In this document: positions 17,553 to 26,398 of the stretch, piece by piece | How positions within the stretch are numbered: the stretch's first letter is position 1 | Layout: every line of letters begins with the position of its first letter | Assembly (NCBI RefSeq): GCF_002892795.1 | Contig: NZ_PJMC01000006.1 | Span: forward strand, 124,001 to 188,000 | Direction: 5' to 3' | Origin: Arthrobacter sp. AFG20 | GTDB lineage: Bacteria; Actinomycetota; Actinomycetes; Actinomycetales; Micrococcaceae | Length of the DNA: 64,000 bases | Made by a program: the position numbers and the translations under genes | The notes under the pieces: model-generated | What the model saw: the letters and a program-made list of their open reading frames with translations, nothing else | Databases searched by the model: none | Told to the model about the DNA's origin: nothing

Positions 17553-18479
17553 GTGTCTACACCTGATGTAAGCAACGAAGCCGGCTCGTCCGCCAACAGC
17601 GTGACGGGCAGCAACCGCGTCAAGCGCGGCATGGCAGAGATGCTCAAGGGCGGCGTCATCATGGACGTCGTCAACGTCGAACAGGCCCGCATCGCCGAAG
17701 ACGCCGGTGCCGTTGCCGTCATGGCGCTCGAGCGCGTCCCGGCTGACATCCGCGCCCAGGGCGGCGTGTCCCGTATGTCCGATCCGGACATGATCGACCA
17801 GATCATCGATGCCGTGTCCATCCCGGTCATGGCCAAGGCCAGGATCGGTCACTTCGTCGAGGCCCAGGTCCTGCAGTCCCTCGGTGTTGACTACATCGAC
17901 GAGTCCGAGGTCCTGACCCCGGCCGACTACGTCAACCACATCGACAAGTGGAACTTCAAGGTTCCCTTCGTCTGCGGTTCCACCAACCTCGGTGAGGCGC
18001 TGCGCCGCATCAACGAGGGTGCGGCCATGATCCGCTCCAAGGGCGAGGCCGGCACCGGCGACGTCTCCAACGCCACCGGGCACATGCGCCAGATCCGTGC
18101 CGAGATCGCCAAGCTCGCGGCGCTGCCCGAGGACGAGCTCTACGTCGCGGCCAAGGAACTGCAGGCCCCGTACGAACTGGTCAAGGAAGTTGCCGCCACC
18201 GGCAAGCTCCCGGTGGTGCTTTTCACCGCCGGCGGCATCGCCACCCCGGCCGACGCCGCCATGATGATGCAGCTCGGAGCCGACGGCGTGTTTGTCGGCT
18301 CGGGCATCTTCAAGTCCGGCAACCCGGCCCAGCGCGCCGCCGCCGTCGTGAAGGCCACCACGTTCTTCGATGACCCGGACGTTATCGCCAAGGCCTCCCG
18401 CGGCCTGGGTGAGGCCATGGTCGGCATCAACGTGGACGAGATCCCGCAGCCGCACCGCCTCGCCGAGCGCGGCTGGTAA
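17553..18479 (+). CDS. pdxS: Pyridoxal 5'-phosphate synthase, synthase subunit
   Basis: A 308-residue TIM-barrel subunit that makes PLP from ribose 5-phosphate, glyceraldehyde 3-phosphate and ammonia delivered by PdxT. The signature is strong: [18 protein letters not shown], the Schiff-base Lys in [11 protein letters not shown] and [17 protein letters not shown]. The start is GTG. Its partner pdxT is 5.7 kb away, separated by four genes. 17415-17552 holds the promoter region; no MocR-type regulator gene is nearby. Confidence 0.97.
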   Translation: MSTPDVSNEAGSSANSVTGSNRVKRGMAEMLKGGVIMDVVNVEQARIAEDAGAVAVMALERVPADIRAQGGVSRMSDPDMIDQIIDAVSIPVMAKARIGHFVEAQVLQSLGVDYIDESEVLTPADYVNHIDKWNFKVPFVCGSTNLGEALRRINEGAAMIRSKGEAGTGDVSNATGHMRQIRAEIAKLAALPEDELYVAAKELQAPYELVKEVAATGKLPVVLFTAGGIATPADAAMMMQLGADGVFVGSGIFKSGNPAQRAAAVVKATTFFDDPDVIAKASRGLGEAMVGINVDEIPQPHRLAERGW

Positions 18480-18495
18480 CAGCACGTAATCATGT

Positions 18496-18539
18496 ACGAC
18501 GCCGGCCGGTCACCTACCAAGGTGACCGGCCGGCGTCGT
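18496..18539. terminator. Perfect 20-bp hairpin terminator after pdxS
   Basis: ACGACGCCGGCCGGTCACCT at 18496-18515 and its exact inverse complement at 18520-18539 form a 20-bp stem with a 4-base ACCA loop, followed by TCGCTTTAATTT. It terminates pdxS and may act on the converging peptidase gene. Confidence 0.85.
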
Positions 18540-18553
18540 TCGCTTTAATTTCC

Positions 18554-18622
18554 TTGGAGTTTTTGTCCACATAATGGGGGTTTAAGGCCCTCGAAGTCGC
18601 GACAAGTGGACAAAAACTCCAA
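18554..18622. repeat. Extragenic inverted-repeat element, 17-bp arms
   Basis: TTGGAGTTTTTGTCCAC at 18554-18570 is repeated exactly inverted at 18606-18622 with a 35-base spacer that itself contains TCGAAGTCGCGA. It is separate from the pdxS hairpin and ends 3 bases from the stop of the M3 peptidase. It may be a REP/MITE-like element or the peptidase terminator. Confidence 0.6.
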
Positions 18623-18624
18623 TA

Positions 18625-20637
18625 TTACTCGAGGCCGCGGCGCTTGAGGAGGGGCTCGAGGGCGGCGTCGCGGCCGCGCAGGGTGCGGAACGACTCGAGC
18701 GGGTCCCGGCTGTTGCCGCGGGAGAGCAGCTCGGCGCGGAACCGGTCGCCGTTGGCCCTGCTGAGACCGCCGTTCTCGGTGAACCAGTCCACGGTCTCGG
18801 CGTCCAGCACCTCGCTCCAGATGTAGGAGTAGTAGCCCGCAGAGTAGCCGTCACCCGCGAAGATGTGCTGGAAATAGCCCGTCCGGTAGCGTGGCGGAAT
18901 CAGCGGATGTGCCACGCCTGCAGCGGCCAGCGCCTTCGCCTCGAATTCCAGGGCGTCCTGCGGAACGCCGTCGGTGTCCAGGACGTGCCAGGCCAGATCC
19001 AGCAGCGCCGCACCGAGGTACTCCGTGGTGGCGAACCCCTCGCCCCACAGGCGGGACTCGTTGAGCCGGTCGACGACGTCCTGGGCCAGCGGCTCCCCGG
19101 TGGCATGGTGGCGGGCGTAGTTGGATAGCACCTCCGGCCACATGATCCACATTTCGTTGACCTGGGACGGGTACTCCACGAAGTCCCGAGGTACCGACGT
19201 CCCGGAGAAGCGGGGATAGGTGACGTTGGAGAACAGGCCGTGCAGGGCGTGGCCGAATTCGTGGAACGCGGTGCGCACCTCGTCGAGAGTGAGCAGGGTG
19301 GGCTCACCCGCGGGCGGCTTGGAGATGTTCAGGTTGTTGATGACCACCGGCTTGGTGCCCAGAAGTGCCGACTGGTCCACCAGCGAATTCATCCACGCGC
19401 CGCCCCGCTTGGTTTCTCGGGTGTAATAGTCGCCGAGGAACAGCCCCAGCTCTGTTCCGTCAGCGTCGCGGACCTCCCAGATCCGGACATCCTCGTGGTA
19501 GCCAGCGAGGTCCTTGCGCTCATGGAAGGTGATGCCGAAGAGCGAGGTCGCGGCGAAGAACACGCCATCGGTCAGTACCCGGTCCAGCTCGAAGTATGGC
19601 CTGAGGGCCTGCTCGTCCACGGTGTACCGTTCCTGCCGCACCTTCGTGGAGTAGTAGGCCCAGTCCCAGGCCTCCAGCGGGTGGCCTGCGCTCTCGGCCA
19701 GGGCCGCGGCCTCGGCGTCGGCGTTCCGGACGGCCGCGGGTGCCAGCCGGTTCAGCATGGACCGGACAGCTCCGAAATCCGGAGCCGTCTGCCGGTCCAC
19801 CACCAGCTCGGCATAGTTGGCGAAGCCCAGCAGGGCGGCTTTTTCGGCGCGGAGCCGGACCAGTGATTTCACGAGGTCGAGGACGTCGAGGTCACCGCCG
19901 GTGCTGCCGCGGGCCACGGATGCTTCGAAGAGCCGCCGGCGCACGTCCCTGTTGTCCAGTGAGGCCAGGGCCGGCTGATTGCTTGGCTGGATGAGCGTCA
20001 GGAGGAACTTGCCGTCATGCCCGGCAACCCGGGCTGCTTCCGCGGCGCTGGCGATCTCATCCGTGGGAAGGCCGGTCAAGTCATCGGCACTGTCCAGCAG
20101 CAGGGCGGCAGACTTCATCGCCTCCTTGACGCGCTGCCCGAACTCCGTGCCCAGCCGGGACAGCTCGGCGTTCAGCGAACGGAGCCGGTCCTGGCCTGCG
20201 TCGTCCAGCTGGATCCCGGACTGGCGGAACTCCTTGAGGTACTCCTCGACGAGCCTTGCGGCTTCGGCGTCAAGGCCAGCGGTCTCCACGACGGCGAACC
20301 GCTCATAGAGTGCCCGGTTCAGGTACACGGCATCCTGATGTGCGGCGAAGCGGGGCGACAGTTCGGTCTCCAGCTTCCTGATGGCCTCGGAGGCGTCGGC
20401 CGAAACCAGGGTGAAGAACGAAGCGGCGGCGCGGTCCAGGAGGCGGCCGGACTTCTCCATCGCCAGCACGGTGTTGTCGAACGTGGCGGGCTCGGGGTTG
20501 TCCACGATGGCCTGGATCTCGGCCAGGTGGTCGGTGAGCCCGGCGTCAACCGCCTCGGCGTAGTGGTCGTCGCCGATGTCGGCAAACGGCGGCAGGCCGA
20601 AGGGCAGGGCGCTGGGGGACAGGAGGGGATTGGCCAT
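18625..20637 (-). CDS. M3 family metallopeptidase (peptidyl-dipeptidase Dcp / oligopeptidase A type)
   Basis: A 670-residue zinc peptidase with HEFGH at 459-463 and the third ligand Glu488 in FVEYPS, the M3A arrangement. The N-terminal two thirds are helical, as in Dcp and OpdA. There is no signal peptide, so it is a cytosolic enzyme degrading short peptides. The start ATG has AAAGGG upstream. It is bounded by the inverted repeat at 18554-18622 and is divergent from the CapA gene. It is an accessory insertion between pdxS and pdxT. Confidence 0.93.
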   Translation of the reverse strand: MANPLLSPSALPFGLPPFADIGDDHYAEAVDAGLTDHLAEIQAIVDNPEPATFDNTVLAMEKSGRLLDRAAASFFTLVSADASEAIRKLETELSPRFAAHQDAVYLNRALYERFAVVETAGLDAEAARLVEEYLKEFRQSGIQLDDAGQDRLRSLNAELSRLGTEFGQRVKEAMKSAALLLDSADDLTGLPTDEIASAAEAARVAGHDGKFLLTLIQPSNQPALASLDNRDVRRRLFEASVARGSTGGDLDVLDLVKSLVRLRAEKAALLGFANYAELVVDRQTAPDFGAVRSMLNRLAPAAVRNADAEAAALAESAGHPLEAWDWAYYSTKVRQERYTVDEQALRPYFELDRVLTDGVFFAATSLFGITFHERKDLAGYHEDVRIWEVRDADGTELGLFLGDYYTRETKRGGAWMNSLVDQSALLGTKPVVINNLNISKPPAGEPTLLTLDEVRTAFHEFGHALHGLFSNVTYPRFSGTSVPRDFVEYPSQVNEMWIMWPEVLSNYARHHATGEPLAQDVVDRLNESRLWGEGFATTEYLGAALLDLAWHVLDTDGVPQDALEFEAKALAAAGVAHPLIPPRYRTGYFQHIFAGDGYSAGYYSYIWSEVLDAETVDWFTENGGLSRANGDRFRAELLSRGNSRDPLESFRTLRGRDAALEPLLKRRGLE

Positions 20638-20725
20638 GAAGCAACCCTTTCATGCAGCTCTGCGGCGCACAATGTTTTGGCGTGCTTCTACGGGCGGGTT
20701 GCCCGCCGTCGGCGTGCCGCGGACT

Positions 20726-20731
20726 TACGCT
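20726..20731 (+). promoter_or_regulatory. -10 box of a leaderless capA-like mRNA
   Basis: TACGCT lies six bases before ATG 20738 with no ribosome site between, so transcription should start at or next to the start codon. No -35 is convincing. Confidence 0.4.
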
Positions 20732-20737
20732 GGGGTC

Positions 20738-22054
20738 ATGGGGAACAACAACGTCTTTGGCCGTGCGTTTCAGGCGGCCGCTGCTGCACTGCTGATGGCG
20801 GGGCTGGCGTCCTGCGGCGTGGCCGCCGAGCAGGCCCGGCCGCAGCCGGGCAGCCAGTCCGGCGGTGCGGCCGGCAGCCAGCCTGCCAGTGCGGCCGGGC
20901 AGCCTTCGAGCCCGGCAACGCAGTCCAGCGCCGGGAGCGCTGCACCCTCAACGCCGACGGCGGACCCCACACCAAGCGCCGCACCCACACCAACCCCGGG
21001 TGCCGGTCCCGCGTGCGCATCGGTCCGCTGCACGTCCGTCCTGCTCACGGGTGACATGCTGGTGCACACCCAACTGTGGCAACAGGCCCACGAAGATGCC
21101 GTCGCCGGCGGGGTCAAGGGGCTGGACTTCGGCCCGCTGCTGGAAGGGCAGCGGCGCTACATTGAACAGAGCGACCTCGCCATCTGCCACCAGGAAACGC
21201 CGGTGGCCCTCCCCGGGGGACCCTTCTCCGCGTATCCTTCCTTCAACGTTCCGCCGCAGATTGCCGCTGCCGCCAAGTCGGTCGGCTACCGCGCCTGCAC
21301 CACCGCCAGCAACCACACCATCGACCAGGGCACCGAGGGCCTCGTCAGGACCCTGGATGTGCTGGATACAGCAGGGCTGGAGCATACCGGCTCGTACCGG
21401 ACGCAGGCGGAGTCCAAGGGCATCCTCATCCTGCAGACCGACGCCGCCCGGATTGCCGTCATTGAGGGCACCTATGGACTCAACGGGCAGGTCCCGGAAC
21501 AGCCGTGGCAGGTGGACATGCTCGACGCGCCCGCCATGATCGCCAAGGCCAAGGAGGCGAGAAAGCTGGGCGCGGACATCGTCCTGGGCGCCATGCACGC
21601 GGGGGACGAGTACGCGAGTGCCCCGAACGCCCAGCAGCTGGACGTGGCGCACGCGCTGGCGGACAGCGGCCAGTTCACCATGATCTACGGGCACCACACG
21701 CACTCGGTGCTGCCCGTCGAAAAGTACAAGGGAACCTGGATCGCCTACGGCCTGGGCAACGGCGTGACAGAACTGTCCCCGACGTACGTCGTCAACAACG
21801 AGGGCCTGCTGCTCCGGGCACAGTTCAGCCAGGACAGTGCCGGCAAGTGGACCGCATCTGACGTCGCCTGGGCACCGTCGGTCATCGTCAGCGCCCCCTA
21901 CCGCTGGTGCTCTGTGGCCGCTGACGCCCCGCAGGGCGTCTGCGCCAGTCCCGCGGCGGACGCAGACACCCGGCTGCGGACCAAACAGGTGGTGGAGTCC
22001 ATGGGCGCGGCCCAGGCCGGAGCCCGCGAGCTGCTGGTCACCAAGGAACGCTGA
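20738..22054 (+). CDS. CapA family lipoprotein
   Basis: A 438-residue secreted lipoprotein. A type II signal peptide ends in LASC with lipidated Cys26, a Ser/Ala/Pro/Thr-rich linker runs to about residue 93, and the rest is a CapA-type metallophosphatase-fold domain (LLTGDMLVH, CHQETP, TASNHTIDQG, IYGHHTHSVLP). CapA proteins act in poly-gamma-glutamate capsule synthesis; a lone CapA domain as here has no established reaction. ATG 20738 is preceded by a -10-like box rather than a ribosome site. Confidence 0.85.
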   Translation: MGNNNVFGRAFQAAAAALLMAGLASCGVAAEQARPQPGSQSGGAAGSQPASAAGQPSSPATQSSAGSAAPSTPTADPTPSAAPTPTPGAGPACASVRCTSVLLTGDMLVHTQLWQQAHEDAVAGGVKGLDFGPLLEGQRRYIEQSDLAICHQETPVALPGGPFSAYPSFNVPPQIAAAAKSVGYRACTTASNHTIDQGTEGLVRTLDVLDTAGLEHTGSYRTQAESKGILILQTDAARIAVIEGTYGLNGQVPEQPWQVDMLDAPAMIAKAKEARKLGADIVLGAMHAGDEYASAPNAQQLDVAHALADSGQFTMIYGHHTHSVLPVEKYKGTWIAYGLGNGVTELSPTYVVNNEGLLLRAQFSQDSAGKWTASDVAWAPSVIVSAPYRWCSVAADAPQGVCASPAADADTRLRTKQVVESMGAAQAGARELLVTKER

Positions 22055-22085
22055 GACCCGTGTGCTGTCCTTGGGGCGGTTGCTC

Positions 22086-22838
22086 CTAACGCGGCCGGCG
22101 GGCCGCGTGCTCGCGGGCCAGGATGGCGTAGCGGTCATCCGCCTCGCCGGGTGCGAAGGTTCCGTACCTGCGTTCGACGGCGGTCCGGATCAGGAAGTCG
22201 GCGATGGCCGGGTTCTTGGGCAGCAGGGAACCGTGCAGGTAGCTGGCCACGATGTTGCGGTACCGGGCGCCCTCCTGGCCGTCGCTGCTGTTGTTCCCCG
22301 TGCCCTTCGCCACCGTCCCCAGAGGTGCGACGCCGGGGCCAAGGGTGGTCTGGCCGCTGTGGTTCTCGTAGCCCAGGACCTCGCCGAACTCCGCGGTGGT
22401 GACCTTGACGTTGCCGATCAGCCGCTCGTCGGTGCCGTGGGTCTCCACGTCCAGAACACCGATGCCGGGAATGACCGGGCCTGAGCGGGTCTTGAAGAAG
22501 CGGCCGAACAGCTGGTACAGCCCGCAGATGAGCAGCATGGGCGTGCCGTCCTCGGCCATCCCCTTCAGGAGGCTGGCCCGTGACTGGAGGTCGTCCTGGA
22601 TGACGAGCTGGCCGCTGTCCTGCCCGCCGCCGCCAAGGATGATGTCCACGCCCTCCGGGAACTCGTCGCCCACGTTGTACTCGAGCAGCTCCGGGGTGTA
22701 GCCGTGCCACTTCAGGCGCTGCTGCAGCACCAGGGCATTGCCCCAGTCGCCGTAGATGTTCATCTCCCGCGGGTACAGCTGCAGGACCCGGATGGTTCCC
22801 TTTGACGCGGTAGTGCCGGCGGTCGATTCGGGGGTCAA
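22086..22838 (-). CDS. gatD: Lipid II isoglutaminyl synthase, glutamine amidotransferase subunit GatD
   Basis: A 250-residue class I glutaminase with nucleophile Cys105 (LLICGLYQLFG) and His202 (YLHGSLLPKNP), the pair known from Staphylococcus GatD. It supplies ammonia to MurT for amidating D-iGlu of lipid II. The start is TTG, overlapping the murT stop as TTGA, with GGAGGTGG upstream, so the two subunits are translationally coupled. It is convergent with capA. Confidence 0.92.
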   Translation of the reverse strand: MTPESTAGTTASKGTIRVLQLYPREMNIYGDWGNALVLQQRLKWHGYTPELLEYNVGDEFPEGVDIILGGGGQDSGQLVIQDDLQSRASLLKGMAEDGTPMLLICGLYQLFGRFFKTRSGPVIPGIGVLDVETHGTDERLIGNVKVTTAEFGEVLGYENHSGQTTLGPGVAPLGTVAKGTGNNSSDGQEGARYRNIVASYLHGSLLPKNPAIADFLIRTAVERRYGTFAPGEADDRYAILAREHAARRPR

Positions 22839-24124
22839 GAGACCACCTCCACTGTGGTGATTTTGGACAGCTCACGGCGGATGGCGAGCATTGCGGTGTA
22901 GGTGCAGAAGACGCGCTTCGGCTTGCCTTTGCCCTTGCGGATGAAGTCGGCCAGTGCGGCCGGGATGTCAGTGTCCACCGACCCGATCTGCACTTCGTCG
23001 TACTGCAGGCGCAGGGCCATGTCGTACGCCCGGGAGCCGCTGACCTGGTCCACGCCTTCCGCGCGCAGCGAGTCGAAATCGACGTCCCACAGCCAGGACA
23101 TGTCGCGGCCGTCAGCGTAGTTGTCGTTGATCGCGATCATGGTGGCGTAGCCACCCGAGGGGAACGACTTGAGGCCCAGCCTGAAGCCGCTCGGGTTCTT
23201 GACCAGGACCAGATCCAGGGGGAGCCCGTCCACCGTGAGGCTTTCGCCGCGCCCAAAGGCCGGGGCCACCTCGGACAGAGCCTTCAGCAGGGTGCCGTGG
23301 TCCGCCGTGGCGGCACCGCTGCCGCAGATGCTGCGGGCCAGGACCAGCGCAGCCGCGGCGTTAAAGATGTTGTACACACCGCGGAGCTTCATCCCGGTGG
23401 TGACCGTGACGCCGTCGTACTCAAAGTCTGCGTCATCGGCACCCACGCGGCGGAGAACGACGTCGGCCTGGGGCCTTTGCGGTACCGCAGGTACGGGGCT
23501 GCCCGGCCCGGCGCGAAGTTCATCGTCGCTGGGGAAGGTGCCCAGCAGCGAGTCGTCCAGGCCAAAGTAGAGGACCTCGGGGCCCTGCAGCGTACCGGCG
23601 ATCCGGGCCACCCGCGGATCCTCGCGGTTCAGCACCACTGTCCCCGTTGTCTTGGAGGCGATGTGCTGGAGGAGCTGGGCTGTCTTGTCGATCTCACCGA
23701 AGCGGTCCAGCTGGTCGCGGAGCACGTTCAGCAGGAGGCTGTAGCGCGGCGGGACGCGGTTGACGAAGTGCACGGCGTGGGCCTCGTCCAGCTCCAGCAC
23801 GGCAACATCGGCGTCGAGCCGTCCGCGCCAGTCGACGTCGCCGATCAGGGCGGCCGCCACGCCCCGGGTGAAATTGCTGCCCGTGCGGTTGGTGAACACC
23901 TTCAGGCCCTGGCTTTCCAGCAGCTCCACTACCATCTTGGTGGTGGTGGTCTTGCCGTTGGTACCGCTTACTACGGCCACGCCGTGGGGAAGGGTGGACA
24001 GGGTCCGCTGCATGAAACCGGGATCGATTTTTTCGACCACCAGGCCGGGGAATGCAGAGCCTCCGCCCCTGAGCCGGGAGACCCGGCGAACGAATTTACC
24101 GAGCGGAACGCTGAGGGAAAACAT
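22835..24124 (-). CDS. murT: Lipid II isoglutaminyl synthase, MurT ligase subunit
   Basis: A 429-residue Mur-ligase-like ATPase with GTNGKTTTT at 54-62, the central ligase domain and a C-terminal MurT domain (NPSGFRLGLKSFPSGGY onward). With GatD it converts D-Glu of lipid II to D-isoglutamine. Unlike MurT of Staphylococcus and Streptococcus, the insertion after LDDSLLGTFPSDDE contains no CxxC pairs; only two Cys occur in the whole protein, so there is no Cys4 zinc ribbon. ATG follows a -10-like TATATT by seven bases, so the message is probably leaderless. Confidence 0.92.
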   Translation of the reverse strand: MFSLSVPLGKFVRRVSRLRGGGSAFPGLVVEKIDPGFMQRTLSTLPHGVAVVSGTNGKTTTTKMVVELLESQGLKVFTNRTGSNFTRGVAAALIGDVDWRGRLDADVAVLELDEAHAVHFVNRVPPRYSLLLNVLRDQLDRFGEIDKTAQLLQHIASKTTGTVVLNREDPRVARIAGTLQGPEVLYFGLDDSLLGTFPSDDELRAGPGSPVPAVPQRPQADVVLRRVGADDADFEYDGVTVTTGMKLRGVYNIFNAAAALVLARSICGSGAATADHGTLLKALSEVAPAFGRGESLTVDGLPLDLVLVKNPSGFRLGLKSFPSGGYATMIAINDNYADGRDMSWLWDVDFDSLRAEGVDQVSGSRAYDMALRLQYDEVQIGSVDTDIPAALADFIRKGKGKPKRVFCTYTAMLAIRRELSKITTVEVVS

Positions 24125-24131
24125 GCTCTGT

Positions 24132-24137
24132 AATATA
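24132..24137 (-). promoter_or_regulatory. -10 box of murT-gatD, leaderless
   Basis: The minus-strand TATATT lies seven bases before the murT ATG with no ribosome site between them, so the transcript should start at the start codon. Confidence 0.5.
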
Positions 24138-24203
24138 TCCCAGCAGCGGCATGCAATGTGGCGGGCGCCCGGCGGCCGGAACCGTTGTTTGTGCCCGGGA
24201 CAC

Positions 24204-24209
24204 TATGCT
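24204..24209 (+). promoter_or_regulatory. -10 box of pdxT, leaderless
   Basis: TATGCT lies six bases before ATG 24216, with no Shine-Dalgarno sequence in between. The -10 boxes of murT and pdxT are about 70 bases apart and face away from each other. Confidence 0.5.
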
Positions 24210-24215
24210 GTTTAG

Positions 24216-24947
24216 ATGACCAACTCCCTTTCCAGCGCCCTTCCGCGCCCGGCCGGCATGCCCGAAAAGCCGGGATCTGGCTTGCGCATCGGCGTACTGG
24301 CGCTGCAGGGCGACTTCCGTGAGCACCTCCGGGCGGTCGAGACCGCGGGCGCCACCGGCGTCAGTGTCCGCCGCCCCGCGGAACTCGACGGACTTGACGG
24401 ACTCATCATCCCCGGCGGCGAGTCGACGGCCATCGACAAGCTGGCCCGCGCCTTCGACCTCGCCGATCCCCTGCGCCAGCGGATCGCCGACGGACTCCCG
24501 GTCTACGGCTCCTGCGCCGGCATGATCCTGCTGGCGCACGACATCGCCGACCCCGCCGCAGACCTCGCCGGCAACCCCCAGCAGACGTTCGGCGGCCTGG
24601 ACATCACGGTGCGCCGCAACGCATTCGGCCGGCAGCGCGAGTCCTTTGAGACCGACCTCGACTTCAAGGGCCTGGAGTTCAGCGCCACCGAGCAGGGCGT
24701 AGCTCCGGTTCACGCGGTGTTCATCCGCGGGCCCTGGGTGGAGCGCGTGGGCCCCGGCGTTGAAGTCCTGGCGCAGGTGGAACCGGCCGACCAGGAGCAC
24801 GCCTCCCACGCGGCCGATCTGCGGGGGACGGCTAGAATTGTTGCAGTGCGTTCAGGCCAGCTGCTGGCCACCTCCTTCCATCCGGAAGTGACAGGGGAGA
24901 AGCGCGTGCATGAACTTTTTATTCGCATGATCAGAGGAGAAGCGTAA
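24216..24947 (+). CDS. pdxT: Pyridoxal 5'-phosphate synthase, glutaminase subunit
   Basis: A 243-residue class I glutaminase that feeds ammonia to PdxS. The triad is visible: Cys100 in [11 protein letters not shown], His222 and Glu224 in SFHPEVTGE, plus the oxyanion strand GGESTA at 68-72. The N-terminal 20 residues before [13 protein letters not shown] are an extension; ATG 24255 would remove most of it. The -10 spacing favours ATG 24216. It is followed after 3 bases by yebC. Confidence 0.95.
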   Translation: MTNSLSSALPRPAGMPEKPGSGLRIGVLALQGDFREHLRAVETAGATGVSVRRPAELDGLDGLIIPGGESTAIDKLARAFDLADPLRQRIADGLPVYGSCAGMILLAHDIADPAADLAGNPQQTFGGLDITVRRNAFGRQRESFETDLDFKGLEFSATEQGVAPVHAVFIRGPWVERVGPGVEVLAQVEPADQEHASHAADLRGTARIVAVRSGQLLATSFHPEVTGEKRVHELFIRMIRGEA

Positions 24948-24950
24948 AGC

Positions 24951-25706
24951 ATGTCAGGCCACTCCAAATGGGCAACGACCAAGCACAAGAAGGCCATCAT
25001 TGATAGCCGCCGGGCAAAGTCGTTCGCCAAGCTGATCAAGAACATCGAAGTCGCGGCGCGCATGGGCGGCCCGGACCTCGCGGGCAACCCCGGACTCGAA
25101 CTGGCCGTCACCAAGGCCAAGAAGACTTCCGTTCCGAACGACAACATCGACCGCGCCATCAAGCGCGGCGCCGGGCTTACCGGCGAGGTCGTGGACTACA
25201 CCGAGATCATGTACGAATGCCGCGGCCCGCAGGGCTCCGCGCTGCTGATCGAGTGCCTTACCGACAACAAGAACCGCGCGGCATCCGAGGTCCGTCTGGC
25301 CATCTCCCGCAACGGCGGGACCATCGCCGACCCCGGCTCGGTCAGCTACCTGTTCACCCGCAAGGGCGTGGTCACCCTGCCCAAGAACGACCTGACCGAG
25401 GACGACGTCCTGATGGCCGTGCTGGACGCCGGCGCCGAGGAAGTCAAGGACAACGGGGACACCTTCGAGATCCATTCGGACCCGAAGGACCTGCAGGCTG
25501 TCCGCGACGCGCTCAAGGAAGCCGGCATCGACTACGACACCGACGAGGCCGAGTTCGTGCCCTCCATGGAGGTGCCGCTGGACCTTGACGCCGCCAAGAA
25601 GTTCATGAAGCTCGTTGACGCCCTCGAGGACCTCGACGACGTCCAGAACGTCTACAGCAACGCTGACCTCAGCGACGAAGTTCAGGCTGCCCTGGAAGCC
25701 GAGTGA
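24951..25706 (+). CDS. yebC: YebC/PmpR/TACO1 family protein
   Basis: A 251-residue protein opening [20 protein letters not shown], diagnostic of the family. Members were named transcriptional regulators; recent work on the TACO1/YebC group supports a role in translation of difficult stretches. The three-domain length is standard. GAGGAG lies in the pdxT end. The conserved position before ruvC is kept. Confidence 0.95.
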   Translation: MSGHSKWATTKHKKAIIDSRRAKSFAKLIKNIEVAARMGGPDLAGNPGLELAVTKAKKTSVPNDNIDRAIKRGAGLTGEVVDYTEIMYECRGPQGSALLIECLTDNKNRAASEVRLAISRNGGTIADPGSVSYLFTRKGVVTLPKNDLTEDDVLMAVLDAGAEEVKDNGDTFEIHSDPKDLQAVRDALKEAGIDYDTDEAEFVPSMEVPLDLDAAKKFMKLVDALEDLDDVQNVYSNADLSDEVQAALEAE

Positions 25707-25737
25707 TTTTCCGCGTGGCGGACCGGGGCTGTTGCAC

Positions 25738-26316
25738 GTGACGCTGCGCGTACTGGGCATCGACCCTGGGCTGACCCGCTGCGGCATCGGCGTGGTGGAC
25801 GTCGAAAGGAACCGCCGGGCCACCATGGTGGCCGTCGGCGTGGTGGGGACGTCCCCCGAGGAAACGCTCGACCAACGGCTGCTGGTGATCGCCTTGGCCA
25901 TCGACGACTGGCTCGACCGTTACGAGCCACATGTGCTGGCGGTGGAACGAGTTTTCTCGCAGCTCAACGTCAGCACGGTCATGGGCGTGGCCCAGGCCTC
26001 CGGCGTCGTCATCGCCGCCGCGGCCCGGCGCGGCATTCCCGTGGCTTTACATACGCCGTCGGAGGTCAAGGCGGCGGTGACGGGAAGCGGATCCTCGAAC
26101 AAGGAGGCCGTGACCAAGCTGGTCACCAAGATTCTCCGGCTCGACGCTCCGCCGCGTCCCGCAGACGCGGCCGACGCCCTGGCCCTCGCTATCACGCACG
26201 CATGGCGAGCGGGCAGCGGCGCCAGCGTAGCCACCACCGGCCCCGGCAGCCAGTCGCTGACGCCCGCCCAGCGCGCCTGGGCCGAGGCGGAGGCCAAGGC
26301 GCGCCGTGCACGCTGA
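25738..26316 (+). CDS. ruvC: Holliday junction endonuclease RuvC
   Basis: A 192-residue junction resolvase that cleaves four-way DNA together with RuvAB. The acidic metal site is complete: D9 ([10 protein letters not shown]), E70 (LAVERVF), D143 and D146 (DAADALALA). I start at GTG 25738; TTG 25732 is possible. The C-terminal 30 residues are Ala/Ser/Thr-rich and extra to the fold. Confidence 0.95.
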   Translation: MTLRVLGIDPGLTRCGIGVVDVERNRRATMVAVGVVGTSPEETLDQRLLVIALAIDDWLDRYEPHVLAVERVFSQLNVSTVMGVAQASGVVIAAAARRGIPVALHTPSEVKAAVTGSGSSNKEAVTKLVTKILRLDAPPRPADAADALALAITHAWRAGSGASVATTGPGSQSLTPAQRAWAEAEAKARRAR

Positions 26317-26333
26317 ATGTCCCCGGCGCTTGC

Positions 26334-26357
26334 TAGGGTATTCGTAGATATGTTCGG
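26334..26357 (+). promoter_or_regulatory. Probable SOS-type promoter in front of ruvA
   Basis: TCGTAG-ATAT-GTTCGG at 26342-26357 matches 9 of 12 positions of the TCGAAC-N4-GTTCGA LexA consensus, just after a -10-like TAGGGT at 26334-26339. The geometry is nearly the same as at dnaE2. It lies in the 82-base ruvC-ruvA gap. Confidence 0.5.
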
Positions 26358-26398
26358 ATAGTCGGTTCTTTGCCGGCGCAAGTTCAGGAGCCCCGGCC

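Noticed and set aside
20738..22054. A poly-gamma-glutamate capsule operon around the CapA protein
   Set aside because: No CapB or CapC genes adjoin it; the neighbours are a peptidase and gatD-murT.
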